NCBI RefSeq assembly: GCF_002087085.1
Contig: NZ_MWQY01000020.1
Coordinates: 1 to 64,000, forward strand
Length of the DNA stretch: 64,000 bases
Reading direction: 5' to 3'
Origin: Marispirochaeta aestuarii
GTDB taxonomy: Bacteria > Spirochaetota > Spirochaetia > JC444 > Marispirochaetaceae
Positions 8,674-17,696 of this stretch are shown here, piece by piece (within the stretch, counting starts at the first letter, position 1; every line of letters starts with the position of its first letter). Both the position numbers and the translations under genes were made by a program. The notes beneath the pieces are model-generated. The model was not told the origin of the DNA. It searched no databases and saw nothing but the letters and a program-made list of their open reading frames with translations.

Positions 8674-8688
8674 TTCTTAATTTAAGAA
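8674..8688. promoter_or_regulatory. short palindrome before the lacI-type gene
   Basis: TTCTTAA and TTAAGAA flank one base, 16 bases upstream of the regulator start and next to its AGGGGT ribosome site. It differs from the ATGTATAC operators. It could be a second operator or a chance AT-rich repeat. Confidence 0.25.
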
Positions 8689-8858
8689 TTCCTGAAAAGA
8701 ATATCGATGGATACCGTATAGCTTTTCGGGAATTCAGTACTGTTACATTATTTATATATGTCAAAGACCCTGGTTTCAATAGGATTGCGTAGTAAACCTG
8801 TAAACAAGCTTTTGAGGTGCCTCCTAATTTACCCGAGCGGATTCTGCCCCTGCCTTCT

Positions 8859-9995
8859 TCAAATTCTTTGGAAAGGTGCTGAATTGAACTCTTTTATTGC
8901 ATCATAAAGAGCCTTTATATTGACAGGCGGAATATCATGCCCGACATTGTGACAGGTACATATAATGTACCCCCCATTAACTGCCAGATCACAGATACGC
9001 GTGTTAACTTCTTTCCTGATCTCTGCCGGAGACATATTTACCAGGACTTTTTGAACATCGATTGCTCCGTGAAAGCAGATGTCGTCACCGAATTCTTTTT
9101 TCAAAAGCCCTGTATCCCTTAGTTCCTCAACCGATGTTTGTATGGGATTCAGAAAATCAATCCCCATTTTTTCAATCATCTTCCTGAGCAGCGGTTTGAC
9201 AGAACCATCCGTATGGAAAATAACCTTTACATGAGGAGCGCACGACTTTATATGTTGAATCAAATCCGCTTCATACGGCAGTATAAATTCTTCCCACATA
9301 TCCGGAGACATAAGAAGGGAATTCTGTGTACCAAAATCATCGGTAAGGTATATGACCTGGATAAAATCACTTACCTCGGCCATATACCGGGTGTACATCT
9401 CCTTATAGACTCCGGTTATCCGCCCTAATAAGGCATGTGCAAATTCCGGGTCCAGCACCAGATCCATAAAAAACTGATCATATCCGGCAAGTTCAAGAGA
9501 TGTCTGAAGGGGCCCCCCTTTTATTCCGTCTGCACCTATTACATAGTCGGTATTGTGATACCAGGACTCGGCCTGCTGACGGAGTCCCTCAAACTGCGAC
9601 GGGTCATCCGTTTCAGGCCATGCGTGCTTTTCGATCCCTTCAAGACCTTTCCCCTTAAGCGGTGCATCGGCAATCGCATAGTAATCCCCGGAATCCTTGA
9701 ATAGGGTCCCGAAGGTATTCCGGTAACTGACTTCACTGATCTCCTGTATATTTGTCCAGTGAGGGATGAGCCACCTGAAGTCAATTCCCCATATTTCCAG
9801 AAGATCTTCGTCGGTATGAACGCACTGACTCATTCGATCAAGTATTCGCAGCGGTTGCGGCTCAAGACCGTACTCCGCCCGAATCTTGTTATAGACAAAT
9901 TTATGAATCGAGCTGACCTGCTTTCCATGGTCAAGCAGTATTCTATCAGATTTCTGATGGTTCACTGTTCGCTTAAAAATCTCTCTTCTGTTCAC
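8859..9995 (-). CDS. uroporphyrinogen-decarboxylase-family (MtaA/CmuA-like) protein
   Basis: The 378-residue protein is of the URO-D barrel family. It lacks the heme-pathway N-terminal signature and resembles the zinc methyltransferase branch, with candidate metal ligands His261/Asp263 in FHTDGS and Cys346/Cys348 in ICTCHN. Branch members move methyl groups between corrinoid proteins and thiols, but many sit in sugar clusters with unknown roles. It begins with GTG (complement at 9993-9995) behind AAGGGGG and has its own operator-promoter, so it belongs to the LacI regulon. No corrinoid protein gene is nearby. Confidence 0.75.
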   Translation of the reverse strand: MNRREIFKRTVNHQKSDRILLDHGKQVSSIHKFVYNKIRAEYGLEPQPLRILDRMSQCVHTDEDLLEIWGIDFRWLIPHWTNIQEISEVSYRNTFGTLFKDSGDYYAIADAPLKGKGLEGIEKHAWPETDDPSQFEGLRQQAESWYHNTDYVIGADGIKGGPLQTSLELAGYDQFFMDLVLDPEFAHALLGRITGVYKEMYTRYMAEVSDFIQVIYLTDDFGTQNSLLMSPDMWEEFILPYEADLIQHIKSCAPHVKVIFHTDGSVKPLLRKMIEKMGIDFLNPIQTSVEELRDTGLLKKEFGDDICFHGAIDVQKVLVNMSPAEIRKEVNTRICDLAVNGGYIICTCHNVGHDIPPVNIKALYDAIKEFNSAPFQRI

Positions 9996-10039
9996 GATAT
10001 CCCCCTTATTATCAGTTCAAATGTTTCAGATACACGTTA

Positions 10040-10080
10040 AATGTATACGTATACATTATCACACATCTGCAATATGTCAA
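10040..10080 (-). promoter_or_regulatory. LacI-type operator and promoter of the URO-D-like gene
   Basis: Bases 10040-10057 are a perfect 18-base palindrome identical to that at 7408-7425. On the minus strand TTGACA (10075-10080) and TAATGT (10053-10058) are 16 apart, with the operator over the -10. Confidence 0.8.
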
Positions 10081-10157
10081 GGAAAAAAACGTGCAGAACA
10101 CCGCAGCTACCACTGTCAGCAAGGATCGAAACGTCATACTGGACGGACTTTTGCGCC

Positions 10158-10198
10158 AAAAAAAGCCCGCCGCCTGCTTTTCAGTCTGCCGGGGAGCT
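10158..10198 (-). terminator. probable intrinsic terminator after tyrS
   Basis: On the minus strand a 9-bp GC-rich stem with one mismatch and one G-U pair (10190-10198 with 10164-10172) is followed by seven T residues (A-run 10158-10164). It lies 25 bases after the tyrS stop. A second short hairpin (TAGCCGG/CCGGCTA, 10205-10225) overlaps the stop codon. Confidence 0.6.
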
Positions 10199-10222
10199 TT
10201 CGTATAGCCGGGTTTCAGCCGG

Positions 10223-11455
10223 CTACTTCACCACCACCCGGAAAAACCGCTTTTTTCCTGCCTTGAGCATCATCTCGCCGTCGACCGCCCGGGAGGCATT
10301 GACCACCTCGTCGATGCTCTCGACCTTCACGTCATTGATTCTCGCTCCCCCCTGCTGAACCAGTCTGCGTGCCTCACCGTTGGAGGAGCAGAGATCGGTG
10401 CGGGAAAAGAGCTCCAGCACGCCGATGCCCTTTTCCAGTTCCGAGGCGGATAGCTCGAGGCTCGGGATGGAGCTTTTGTCGCCGCTTCCGCCGAAGGCGG
10501 CTTTCGCGGCGGCCAGAGCTTTGTCCGCCTCCTCTTTGCCGTGGACCAGACTGGTGTACTCCCAGGCCAGGCGCTCCTTGGCGGCGTTCAGGGCGGCCCC
10601 TTCACCGGCACAGAGCTCCCGGATCTCCTCCAGCTCCATAAAGGTAAAGAGCTTCAGGAACTTCTCCACGTCCGCGTCGGCAACGTTGCGCCAGTACTGG
10701 AAGAAATCGTAGACCGAGAAAAGCCCTGAATCGAGAAAGACCGCGCCCTTCTCGGACTTGCCCATCTTCTGGCCGTCCGCCCGGGTAACCAGGGGAAAGG
10801 TCAGGCCGTAGGTCTCGGCCCCTTCCATACGCCGGATAAGGTCGATACCGGCCACGATGTTGCCCCACTGATCGTCCCCGCCGATCTGAAGCCGGCAGCC
10901 TTTGCGGCGGTAAAGCTCCAGGTAATCGTAGGACTGGAGCAGCTGGTAGTTGAACTCCACGAAGGAGAGCCCGGTCTCCAGCCGCTTTTTATAGGACTCG
11001 AAGGTCAGCATCCGGTTTACTGAAAACTGGCTGCCGATCTCCCGTAAAAAATCGATGTAGTTAAGGTCGGCGAGCCAGTCGGCATTGTTCACCAGCCAGC
11101 CGTTCTCCCCGTCCAGGGTAACGAAGTTGGTCAGCTGCCCTGCAACGCTCTTTACATTGGCTTCGATCTCCTCGTAACTGAGCATCTTCCGCATTTCCGT
11201 CTTCCCCGAGGGGTCGCCGATGCGGGCGGTGCCGCCGCCCACAAGGAGGACGGGCTTATGGCCCGCCCGCTGCAGGTGAGAGAGAGCGAAAATCGGAACC
11301 ATGTGCCCCACATGCAGGGAGGGCCCCGTGGGATCGACTCCCACGTAGAAAGCCACCGGTCCCTTGTCCATCAGGGAGCTCAGGGTCTGCAGATCGGTAC
11401 ACTGTTGAATGAATCCCCTTTCCTGGAGGATCTGCAAGGCAGGATTCAGGTTCAT
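10223..11455 (-). CDS. tyrS: tyrosyl-tRNA synthetase
   Basis: The 410-residue protein is a class I TyrRS of normal bacterial length. The HIGH-type site is HVGH (48-51) within DPTGPSLHVGHM. GGDDQWGN (192-199) contacts substrate, and the KMSKS loop is KMGKS (230-234). The C-terminal 80 residues form an S4-type RNA-binding domain (NGEARRLVQQGGARIND). Its ATG overlaps the stop of the upstream glycyl-tRNA synthetase gene in an ATGA tetranucleotide, implying coupled translation. Confidence 0.97.
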   Translation of the reverse strand: MNLNPALQILQERGFIQQCTDLQTLSSLMDKGPVAFYVGVDPTGPSLHVGHMVPIFALSHLQRAGHKPVLLVGGGTARIGDPSGKTEMRKMLSYEEIEANVKSVAGQLTNFVTLDGENGWLVNNADWLADLNYIDFLREIGSQFSVNRMLTFESYKKRLETGLSFVEFNYQLLQSYDYLELYRRKGCRLQIGGDDQWGNIVAGIDLIRRMEGAETYGLTFPLVTRADGQKMGKSEKGAVFLDSGLFSVYDFFQYWRNVADADVEKFLKLFTFMELEEIRELCAGEGAALNAAKERLAWEYTSLVHGKEEADKALAAAKAAFGGSGDKSSIPSLELSASELEKGIGVLELFSRTDLCSSNGEARRLVQQGGARINDVKVESIDEVVNASRAVDGEMMLKAGKKRFFRVVVK

Positions 11456-12789
11456 ACGCGCTTGTACTCCTTGATCTCTTTCCGGATACGTGCGGCAAGC
11501 TCGCTCCGGTGGACCCGGACCTGCTCCATGGAGTCCCGGAAGCGCAGGGTAACCGTGCCGTCTTCCTTGGAGTCATAATCCACGGTAACGCAGTAGGGGG
11601 TGCCCCCTTCGTCCTGACGGCGATACCGCCGGCCGATAGCCCCGGACTGGTCGTAGAATACGTTGAAGTCCTCCCGCAGCTCCGCCTCGATTTCCCGGGC
11701 GAGTTCTGCAATGCCGTCCTTCTTGACCAGGGGAAGAATCGCAACGGTTATGGGCGCCACGGCGGGGTGAAAACGCATCACCGTTCGCAGATCCCCGTCT
11801 TCCAGCTGTTCCTCCTCGTAGGCGTCGGAGAGGACCATCAGAACCGAACGGGTAAGTCCGGCGGAGGTTTCGATTACATAGGGCACGTAGCGTTCACGGG
11901 TCTCCTCGTCCAGGTAGGTCTGGTCCTTTCCGGAGAACTCCTGGTGGCGGCCCAGATCGAAATCAGTCCGGTTATGAACCCCTTCCAGCTCCTGCCATCC
12001 CATGGGGAAGAGATACTCGATGTCGTAGGCGTCTTTGGCGTAGTGGGCCAGTTCATCCGGCCCGTGCTGGTGCCAGCGGAGCCGGTCGCCGCGGATACCC
12101 AGCTTTTCGTAGTAGCCCATCCGCCGTTCCCGCCAGTAGTTGAACCATTCGTCATCGCTGCCGGGTTTAACGAAATACTGCATCTCCATCTGCTCGAACT
12201 CGCAGGTACGGAAGATAAAGTTCTTGGTGACGATCTCGTTGCGGAAGGCCTTTCCCACCTGGGCGATACCGAAGGGAATCTTGACCCGGCTGGTCTGAAC
12301 AACATTGCGGAAGTTGACGAAGATTCCCTGGGCGGTCTCCGGCCGCAGATAAACAATGTTCTTGTCGTCCTTCACCGGGCCCAGATGAGTCTGGAACATC
12401 AGGTTGAACTGCCGGGGTTCGGTAAAGGTCCCGGAGTTGCCGCAGACGGGACAGGGAGCGGAGAGGTCGATGTGGTCCGCCCGGAAGCGGTTTTTGCATT
12501 CCTTACAGTCCACCAGGGGGTCGGAAAAGTTGGCCACGTGGCCGGAAGCCTCCCAGACCCGGGGGTGCATCATGATGGCGGCATCCAGTCCCACGATGTT
12601 TTCGTGGAGCTGGGTCATCTCCTTCCACCAGAAATTCTGAATATTCTTTTTGAGCTCCACACCCATGGGGCCGTAGTCCCAGGCAGATGAGAGGCCTCCA
12701 TAGATTTCGGAAGACTGAAATACAAAGCCCCGGCGTTTGCAGAGGGAAACGAGTTTGTCCATGGTTACTTCGGCGGTTTTTTCTGCCAT
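11452..12789 (-). CDS. glyQS: glycyl-tRNA synthetase, single-chain class II type
   Basis: The 445-residue protein is the dimeric (alpha2) GlyRS. It has GFVFQSSEIYGG near the N-terminus, a zinc-ribbon-like CKECKNRF...CPVCGNSG segment at about 96-123, motif 2 around FRNEIVTKNFIFRTCEFEQM, motif 3 GLTRSVLMVLSDAY, and an anticodon-binding domain at the end. AGGAG precedes the ATG. It is 41 bases after gltX and overlaps tyrS by 4 bases. Spirochaetes and many Gram-positives use this single-chain form rather than GlyQ/GlyS subunits. Confidence 0.97.
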   Translation of the reverse strand: MAEKTAEVTMDKLVSLCKRRGFVFQSSEIYGGLSSAWDYGPMGVELKKNIQNFWWKEMTQLHENIVGLDAAIMMHPRVWEASGHVANFSDPLVDCKECKNRFRADHIDLSAPCPVCGNSGTFTEPRQFNLMFQTHLGPVKDDKNIVYLRPETAQGIFVNFRNVVQTSRVKIPFGIAQVGKAFRNEIVTKNFIFRTCEFEQMEMQYFVKPGSDDEWFNYWRERRMGYYEKLGIRGDRLRWHQHGPDELAHYAKDAYDIEYLFPMGWQELEGVHNRTDFDLGRHQEFSGKDQTYLDEETRERYVPYVIETSAGLTRSVLMVLSDAYEEEQLEDGDLRTVMRFHPAVAPITVAILPLVKKDGIAELAREIEAELREDFNVFYDQSGAIGRRYRRQDEGGTPYCVTVDYDSKEDGTVTLRFRDSMEQVRVHRSELAARIRKEIKEYKRV

Positions 12790-12830
12790 ACTGTGCTCCT
12801 GACGTAAAAAATATATGGATTTGCTAAGCC

Positions 12831-14306
12831 CTAGAGGCGTTCTTTCAATGCTGCTATCAGGCGGTCGATGCGCCTGAGGGACTCATCGGTTCCGATCAAT
12901 CGGCAACTTTCGATAAGCGGCGGCGATACGGTGCTTCCGGTCAATCCGACTCTTACCGGCCCCATCATGTCTCCCAGTTTGACTTCCAGCTTTTCCGCTC
13001 CGGCACGGAATTGCTCTTCCATCTCCTCATCCCCGAGGGAATCCAGGCGGGAGATGAGTTCCCGGCCGGCTTCCAGGACCTCGATGGTTCCGGCAAGGTC
13101 CAGCTTTTTGGGCACGGCGATCTCGGGATCCTCGGGCTCGACATCCTGAAAAAGGAAGCGGACCAGAGGACCGATCTCACCAAGGGTCTTAAGCCGCGGT
13201 TTGACCAGGGGAATAAAGTTGTCAATGATGCGCCGTTCATCCTCCGTGGGAGGATCGGAGACGATGCCGTCCCGAACCAGGAAGGGAATCAGGGCTTCCT
13301 TGAGTTCGCCGTCCTCCGTCTGCCGTATATACTGACCGTTGAACCAGGCGAGTTTCTTGTAGTCGAAGACCCCCGGAGCCTTGTTCAGCTTTTCCAGACT
13401 GAAGAGCTCTTCCAGCTCCTCCCGGGTAAAGAACTCCCTGGAGTCATCGTAGCTCCAGCCCAGCAGGGAGACATAGTTGACCAGAGCCTCCGGCAGGTAG
13501 CCTTCAGTGCGGAACTCCCGCACGCTGGTGGATCCGTGGCGTTTGGAGAGCTTCTGTCCGTCCTTGCCCATGACCATGGGAAGATGGCAGTACTTCGGGG
13601 GCTCCCATCCGAAGGCTTCGTATAACAGAACATGCAAAGGTCCAGAGGGGATCCACTCCTGGGCCCGGAGAATGTGGGTAATCTCCATCAGATGGTCGTC
13701 CACCACGTTGGCAAGGTGATAGGTGGGAAAACCGTCTCCTTTAAGGATGACAGGGTCGGGATTTATGTCCTTGTTTTTGCGGGTGATGGTCCCCATGATT
13801 TCGTCGGAGAAACTGGTGGAACCCTCCAGGGGAATCTTGAAACGGATTACCGGCTCCTGCCCCCGGGATTTCAGTTCCGCCGCCAGGCGCTTCTCCTCTT
13901 CGGAAGAGAGCTCCCGGCAGCGCCGGTCGTAACCGGTGGCTTTTTTCTGGCTCTTTCTGAGCTCCTCCAGTCGTTCGGCCGTGCAGTAGCAGCGGTAGGC
14001 GTGGCCGCTTTCAAGGAGTTTGTTCGCGTATTCCCGGTACAGGTCGAAGCGTTCGGACTGTACGTAAGGACCGAAGTCGCCCCCCACGTCGGGGCCTTCG
14101 TCCCATAGGATTCCCAGCCACTGAAAGGTATCGTACAGGTCCTGCAGGGCTTCGTCGGAATAACGGGTACGATCGGTGTCTTCTACCCGCAGGATGAAGC
14201 TGCCCCCCTGACTCCTTGCAAAGAAATAGTTGAACAAGGCGGTCCTGACCCCGCCTATATGCTGAAGGCCCGTCGGTGACGGGGCGTAGCGTACGCGCAC
14301 GCTCAT
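12831..14306 (-). CDS. gltX: glutamyl-tRNA synthetase
   Basis: The 491-residue protein is a class I GluRS. It has VRYAPSPTGLQHIGG with the HIGH site (about 16-19), ILRVEDTDRTR, the KMSKS-like KLSKRHG at about 250, and an alpha-helical anticodon-binding C-terminus. A GAGG Shine-Dalgarno lies 7 bases before the ATG. Whether it charges tRNA-Gln too (non-discriminating form) cannot be decided here. It is first in the gltX-glyQS-tyrS run. Confidence 0.96.
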   Translation of the reverse strand: MSVRVRYAPSPTGLQHIGGVRTALFNYFFARSQGGSFILRVEDTDRTRYSDEALQDLYDTFQWLGILWDEGPDVGGDFGPYVQSERFDLYREYANKLLESGHAYRCYCTAERLEELRKSQKKATGYDRRCRELSSEEEKRLAAELKSRGQEPVIRFKIPLEGSTSFSDEIMGTITRKNKDINPDPVILKGDGFPTYHLANVVDDHLMEITHILRAQEWIPSGPLHVLLYEAFGWEPPKYCHLPMVMGKDGQKLSKRHGSTSVREFRTEGYLPEALVNYVSLLGWSYDDSREFFTREELEELFSLEKLNKAPGVFDYKKLAWFNGQYIRQTEDGELKEALIPFLVRDGIVSDPPTEDERRIIDNFIPLVKPRLKTLGEIGPLVRFLFQDVEPEDPEIAVPKKLDLAGTIEVLEAGRELISRLDSLGDEEMEEQFRAGAEKLEVKLGDMMGPVRVGLTGSTVSPPLIESCRLIGTDESLRRIDRLIAALKERL

Positions 14307-14401
14307 AATAATCCTCGTTAATCCTAGTTTTTTTCTAAGCGACTGGTGAGTGATTATAGCGGGGGCAAGCGGGTACCGTCAACGGGCCCGAACCGGGGGG
14401 A

Positions 14402-14710
14402 TCAGGGTATGTCCTGGCGGTAAAACTCGAGAGCCTCCTCCACCAGGGTCCGCCACTCTTCATCCAGGGAACCGGCAAAAAGCGGACGTCCGGCATGGCT
14501 GTACCAGTAGCGGGCGTTCCACTCCTCCCCTTCCCTGCGGTGGAGATAGGCGTGTACCGCGCTTCCCAGAACCGTGGGTGTGGACTGGGCTATGGAATGA
14601 GCAAAATCCCAGTCGCCTTTTTTATCCCACCACAGGGCCTTTAGGACCTGATCCGGGACGGAGTCGGGTGATGAGGCTTCAAGACTTGCCAGAAACTCGT
14701 TAAAGGTCAT
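14402..14710 (-). CDS. small conserved protein of unknown function
   Basis: The 102-residue protein is rich in Trp, Asp and His. It contains LKALWWDKKGDWDFAHSIAQ, VHAYLHRREGEEWNARYWY and a SHAGRP segment. I recall this pattern as a widespread small hypothetical family, with helices spaced like a single TPR-type pair, but I cannot name a function. No signal peptide or membrane segment is present. The ribosome site is weak. It stands alone between gltX and a CoA-binding protein gene. Confidence 0.7.
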   Translation of the reverse strand: MTFNEFLASLEASSPDSVPDQVLKALWWDKKGDWDFAHSIAQSTPTVLGSAVHAYLHRREGEEWNARYWYSHAGRPLFAGSLDEEWRTLVEEALEFYRQDIP

Positions 14711-14763
14711 ACTGCGTGTAAAATGTACATACAGACGGCCCCGGGGTCGAGATAAAAGGAGAA

Positions 14764-15147
14764 TTAGTTCAGGATGGCGGAATCCTTTTCAAACTGGCCG
14801 GTGGAGAGAAGAACCAGGGTGCAGGCTTCCATGTAGGGAATCCCTGCGGAATCCAGGGCCGCTTTCAGCTCCTCCGACTCGGTTCCCGGATTGAAGATGA
14901 CCCTCCCGGGGTTCAGCTTGACGATTGCATCTATCTCGCTTCCGATATGCCGGGGACCTACATAAAGGGTAAGGGTGTGGATCTTTTCCTTAACCTCGGA
15001 AAGAGAATTGTGGACCGGTACCCCCTCAATTTCTTTCAGGGTGGGATGCACGGGAACAACCTTGTAACCATGATTGCGAAGCATGTTGAGAGCCTTATAT
15101 GAGTATCGTTCCGGATTACGGCTTGCGCCGAGAATGGCAACCTGCAT
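14764..15147 (-). CDS. CoA-binding domain protein (YccU-like)
   Basis: The 127-residue protein is a single Rossmann-type CoA_binding_2 domain. It has VAILGASRNPERYSYKA (3-19), VVPVHPTLKEIEGVPVHNSL, the TLYVGP strand and RVIFNPGTESEEL. Homologues bind CoA in crystal structures but have no established reaction. GGAGGAA precedes the ATG at 15147. It is probably monocistronic. Confidence 0.85.
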   Translation of the reverse strand: MQVAILGASRNPERYSYKALNMLRNHGYKVVPVHPTLKEIEGVPVHNSLSEVKEKIHTLTLYVGPRHIGSEIDAIVKLNPGRVIFNPGTESEELKAALDSAGIPYMEACTLVLLSTGQFEKDSAILN

Positions 15148-15259
15148 GTGTTCCTCCAGTATATGCTTTATAATATATAATAATTATCGCAAAGACAAGC
15201 TCCGGCATTTTCCCGTCTTTTATTGACCGGAAGGTTTTTTCCTCCTATTGTGGTGAGCA

Positions 15260-16549
15260 ATGAGCACAACAGGTCTTGCACCCCGGGTAACCCAGAAAAG
15301 CATCTTCCTCGCATGGCTTCCCCTGGCGGCCATGTGGATTTTCATGGCTGTAGAGCAGCCCGGTATTGCCGCGATAATAGCACGAATGCCGGAGGTAAAA
15401 AAACAGCTTGCCATTTTCGGGGTGGTTTTTTCCTTTTCCCTGATAATAGAGAGCCCCATAATCCAGATGCTCTCTGCCGGGGCCGCCCTGGGAACAGACC
15501 GCAGCAATTACAAAAAACTGCTGCATTCCATGCACCTTATGGGTGTCGTGCTTACCCTGATACATGTTCTCGTGGGGGTAACTCCTCTTTTCGATTTCCT
15601 CATCCTGAAAGTTATCGGTATGCCAGAGGACTTTCTTGCCGACAGCCGGACGGCCTTTCTGTTCATGTCTCCCTTTACCGCCTCCGTGGGATACCGCAGG
15701 CTCTGGCAGGGGGTGCTCATCCGGCAGGGACAGTCCAGGGTAATCCCCGCTGTCATGCTGACCCGGCTGCTGACCTCCGCCTGCGTCCTTCTCCTGGGGA
15801 TGTTTTTCCGTTTCCTTCCCGGAGCCGCCGTCGGGAGCCTTGCCCTGACCCTGGGGGTCATAGTCGGAGCCCTGGGTTCCTATGCCTTCGTCCGCCGGGA
15901 GCTTCCCCGAATGCGCCGGGGGGAGGGGGATTTCTCCTATGTATCCCTTTTTCATTTTTATTATCCCCTGGCCCTCACCTCCTTTATTGATCTTGCCGCG
16001 CGGCCGATCCTTTCGGTGGGTGTTGCCCGGGCGGCCAGACCCATCGAGTCCCTGGCCATATGGCCGGTGGTGATGGGCTTCATGTTTCTGTTCAACTCCT
16101 TTGCAAAGTCCTACCAGGAGATTGTAATAACCCTGAACGACAAACCCGGTGGACAGCGGGAGCTGAAACGCTTTGCCCTCCGCATGGGTCTCACCGTTTT
16201 CATCTCCTTCCAGCTGGTGGTGTTCACCCCCTTGAGGGACCTCTGGTTCCGCTACGTCTCGGGGCTCGATGCGGAACTGATGGAACTTCTGCCCATGTCG
16301 GTATTATTCGCTTCCTTTGTCCCGGCAATCTTTTCCTCCATATCCTATAACCGGGGGGTTCTGATAACCAGTAAACGGACCGGTTTGGTCAGCCTGGGGG
16401 TGTTTATCAATTTTATATCCATGGTGACCTTCATGTTCACCCTGCTGCTTGTCCCGGGGATTACCGGTGCAACCCTGGCCGCCGCTTCATTCTTCGGTGC
16501 CATGGCGGTGGAAGCCGTCTTCCTGGCATGGAAAAGGAGCAGGGGATAG
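15260..16549 (+). CDS. multi-pass membrane protein, ANKH/MATE-like (MOP superfamily)
   Basis: The 429-residue protein has about 10-12 hydrophobic segments. The N-terminal [23 protein letters not shown] resembles bacterial relatives of the ANK (progressive ankylosis) transporter, with a following [23 protein letters not shown] segment like the second ANKH repeat motif. Broader MATE/flippase kinship is also possible. Animal ANKH exports pyrophosphate, ATP or citrate; the substrate here is unknown. A GGTGAG site precedes the ATG. It is followed closely by azlC but does not overlap it. Confidence 0.6.
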   Translation: MSTTGLAPRVTQKSIFLAWLPLAAMWIFMAVEQPGIAAIIARMPEVKKQLAIFGVVFSFSLIIESPIIQMLSAGAALGTDRSNYKKLLHSMHLMGVVLTLIHVLVGVTPLFDFLILKVIGMPEDFLADSRTAFLFMSPFTASVGYRRLWQGVLIRQGQSRVIPAVMLTRLLTSACVLLLGMFFRFLPGAAVGSLALTLGVIVGALGSYAFVRRELPRMRRGEGDFSYVSLFHFYYPLALTSFIDLAARPILSVGVARAARPIESLAIWPVVMGFMFLFNSFAKSYQEIVITLNDKPGGQRELKRFALRMGLTVFISFQLVVFTPLRDLWFRYVSGLDAELMELLPMSVLFASFVPAIFSSISYNRGVLITSKRTGLVSLGVFINFISMVTFMFTLLLVPGITGATLAAASFFGAMAVEAVFLAWKRSRG

Positions 16550-16587
16550 CTTTTCCATGGCCCGGAAAATCTGCTATTCTTGAAACC

Positions 16588-17340
16588 ATGAGCAGTCATG
16601 AGCAATATATCCCCATCACTCAGGATTACAGCCCGGCCAGGGAATTTGCTAGGGGCGCCCGGGACACCATTCCCCTGCTTCTGGGGGCCCTGCCCTTCGG
16701 CATGATCTACGGGACCCTGGCGGTAACCGCGGGCTTGAGCAGAGCAGCTGCCATAGGCATGTCCGCCCTGGTTTTCGCAGGTTCCGCCCAGTTCATCGCC
16801 GTAGGTTTGATTGCCGCGGGAACTCCGGTACTGGTCATTATCGGAACGACTTTTATCGTAAACCTGCGTCACCTGCTCTACAGTACAACCCTGCTGCCCC
16901 ACCTGAAAAAGCTCCCCCTTTTCTGGCGCATGCCCCTGGCTTTCTGGCTGACCGACGAAACCTTCGCCGTGTCGGTCCATCGCTGGATGGCGGAGGACCC
17001 TTCCCCCAACAAGCACTGGTACCAGCTGGGATCATCCCTTGCCATGTACCTGAACTGGCAGTTCTGGTGCTTCATGGGCCTCGTCCTGGGCGAGAGTCTG
17101 CCCCGGGCCGCCGAATGGGGACTCGATGTAGCCATGCCGGTTACCTTTATAGGGATGACCATTCCCTTTGTAAAAAACCTGCCCATGCTGGTCTGTGTTT
17201 TGACCGCTTCTTTCTGTGCACTGGTCTTTAACGGGCTCCCCTACAAGGCAGGACTGATGATCGCCTGTACCCTGGGGATTCTTGCCGGGCTAATCAGTGA
17301 ACGGCTGCGCAGGACCGCGGGAAACGGAGGGCCGACATGA
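16588..17340 (+). CDS. azlC: AzlC-family branched-chain amino acid exporter, large subunit
   Basis: The protein from ATG 16588 has 250 residues and several membrane segments. It shows the AzlC landmarks [43 protein letters not shown] and a LTDETFAV segment. An earlier in-frame ATG at 16528 lies within the preceding gene and lacks a ribosome site. Its stop overlaps the azlD start (ATGA), the usual pairing for this two-component exporter of valine/leucine-type amino acids. Confidence 0.9.
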   Translation: MSSHEQYIPITQDYSPAREFARGARDTIPLLLGALPFGMIYGTLAVTAGLSRAAAIGMSALVFAGSAQFIAVGLIAAGTPVLVIIGTTFIVNLRHLLYSTTLLPHLKKLPLFWRMPLAFWLTDETFAVSVHRWMAEDPSPNKHWYQLGSSLAMYLNWQFWCFMGLVLGESLPRAAEWGLDVAMPVTFIGMTIPFVKNLPMLVCVLTASFCALVFNGLPYKAGLMIACTLGILAGLISERLRRTAGNGGPT

Positions 17341-17666
17341 ATGGAACAGAGCTGAGCATCATCCTCGGCATGACCCTGGTCACCTTCGGTATTCGGGGGC
17401 TGGTTCTTCTCTTTTCAGGGAGAATCGAAATTTCCGGTCCCTGGGAGAGAGCCCTTGTCTTTGTTCCGCCGGCGGTGCTGAGCGCCATAATCGCTCCCTC
17501 GGTGCTGATGCCCCGGGGAAGCCTTGAACTCAGCTTCGGGAACTTCTACCTGATCAGCGGATGCGCCGCCCTGATGGCCGGAATCATTTTCCGCCGTTAT
17601 GCCCTGTGGGCGGCCATCGTTACGGGGCTTGCGGTCTTCGGGATCTACCGCTTTTTCTTGCTCTAG
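17337..17666 (+). CDS. azlD: AzlD-family branched-chain amino acid exporter, small subunit
   Basis: The 109-residue protein has about four membrane segments, with [15 protein letters not shown] and [16 protein letters not shown] as AzlD landmarks. It overlaps azlC by 4 bases and would form the small subunit of the exporter complex in the inner membrane. Confidence 0.9.
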   Translation: MNGTELSIILGMTLVTFGIRGLVLLFSGRIEISGPWERALVFVPPAVLSAIIAPSVLMPRGSLELSFGNFYLISGCAALMAGIIFRRYALWAAIVTGLAVFGIYRFFLL

Positions 17667-17696
17667 TCCTGAACCTGTTGTAGGGTATAGCAAACA

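Noticed and set aside
8659-8858. A small gene between the lacI-type and URO-D-like genes
   Set aside because: No frame with a ribosome site and sensible composition; the stretch looks like a promoter region plus trailing sequence.
11509-12690. A 393-codon open frame on the plus strand
   Set aside because: It is the antisense shadow of the glycyl-tRNA synthetase gene.
14307-14401. A T-box leader before gltX
   Set aside because: No T-box sequence or specifier-loop structure could be found in this short GC-rich gap.
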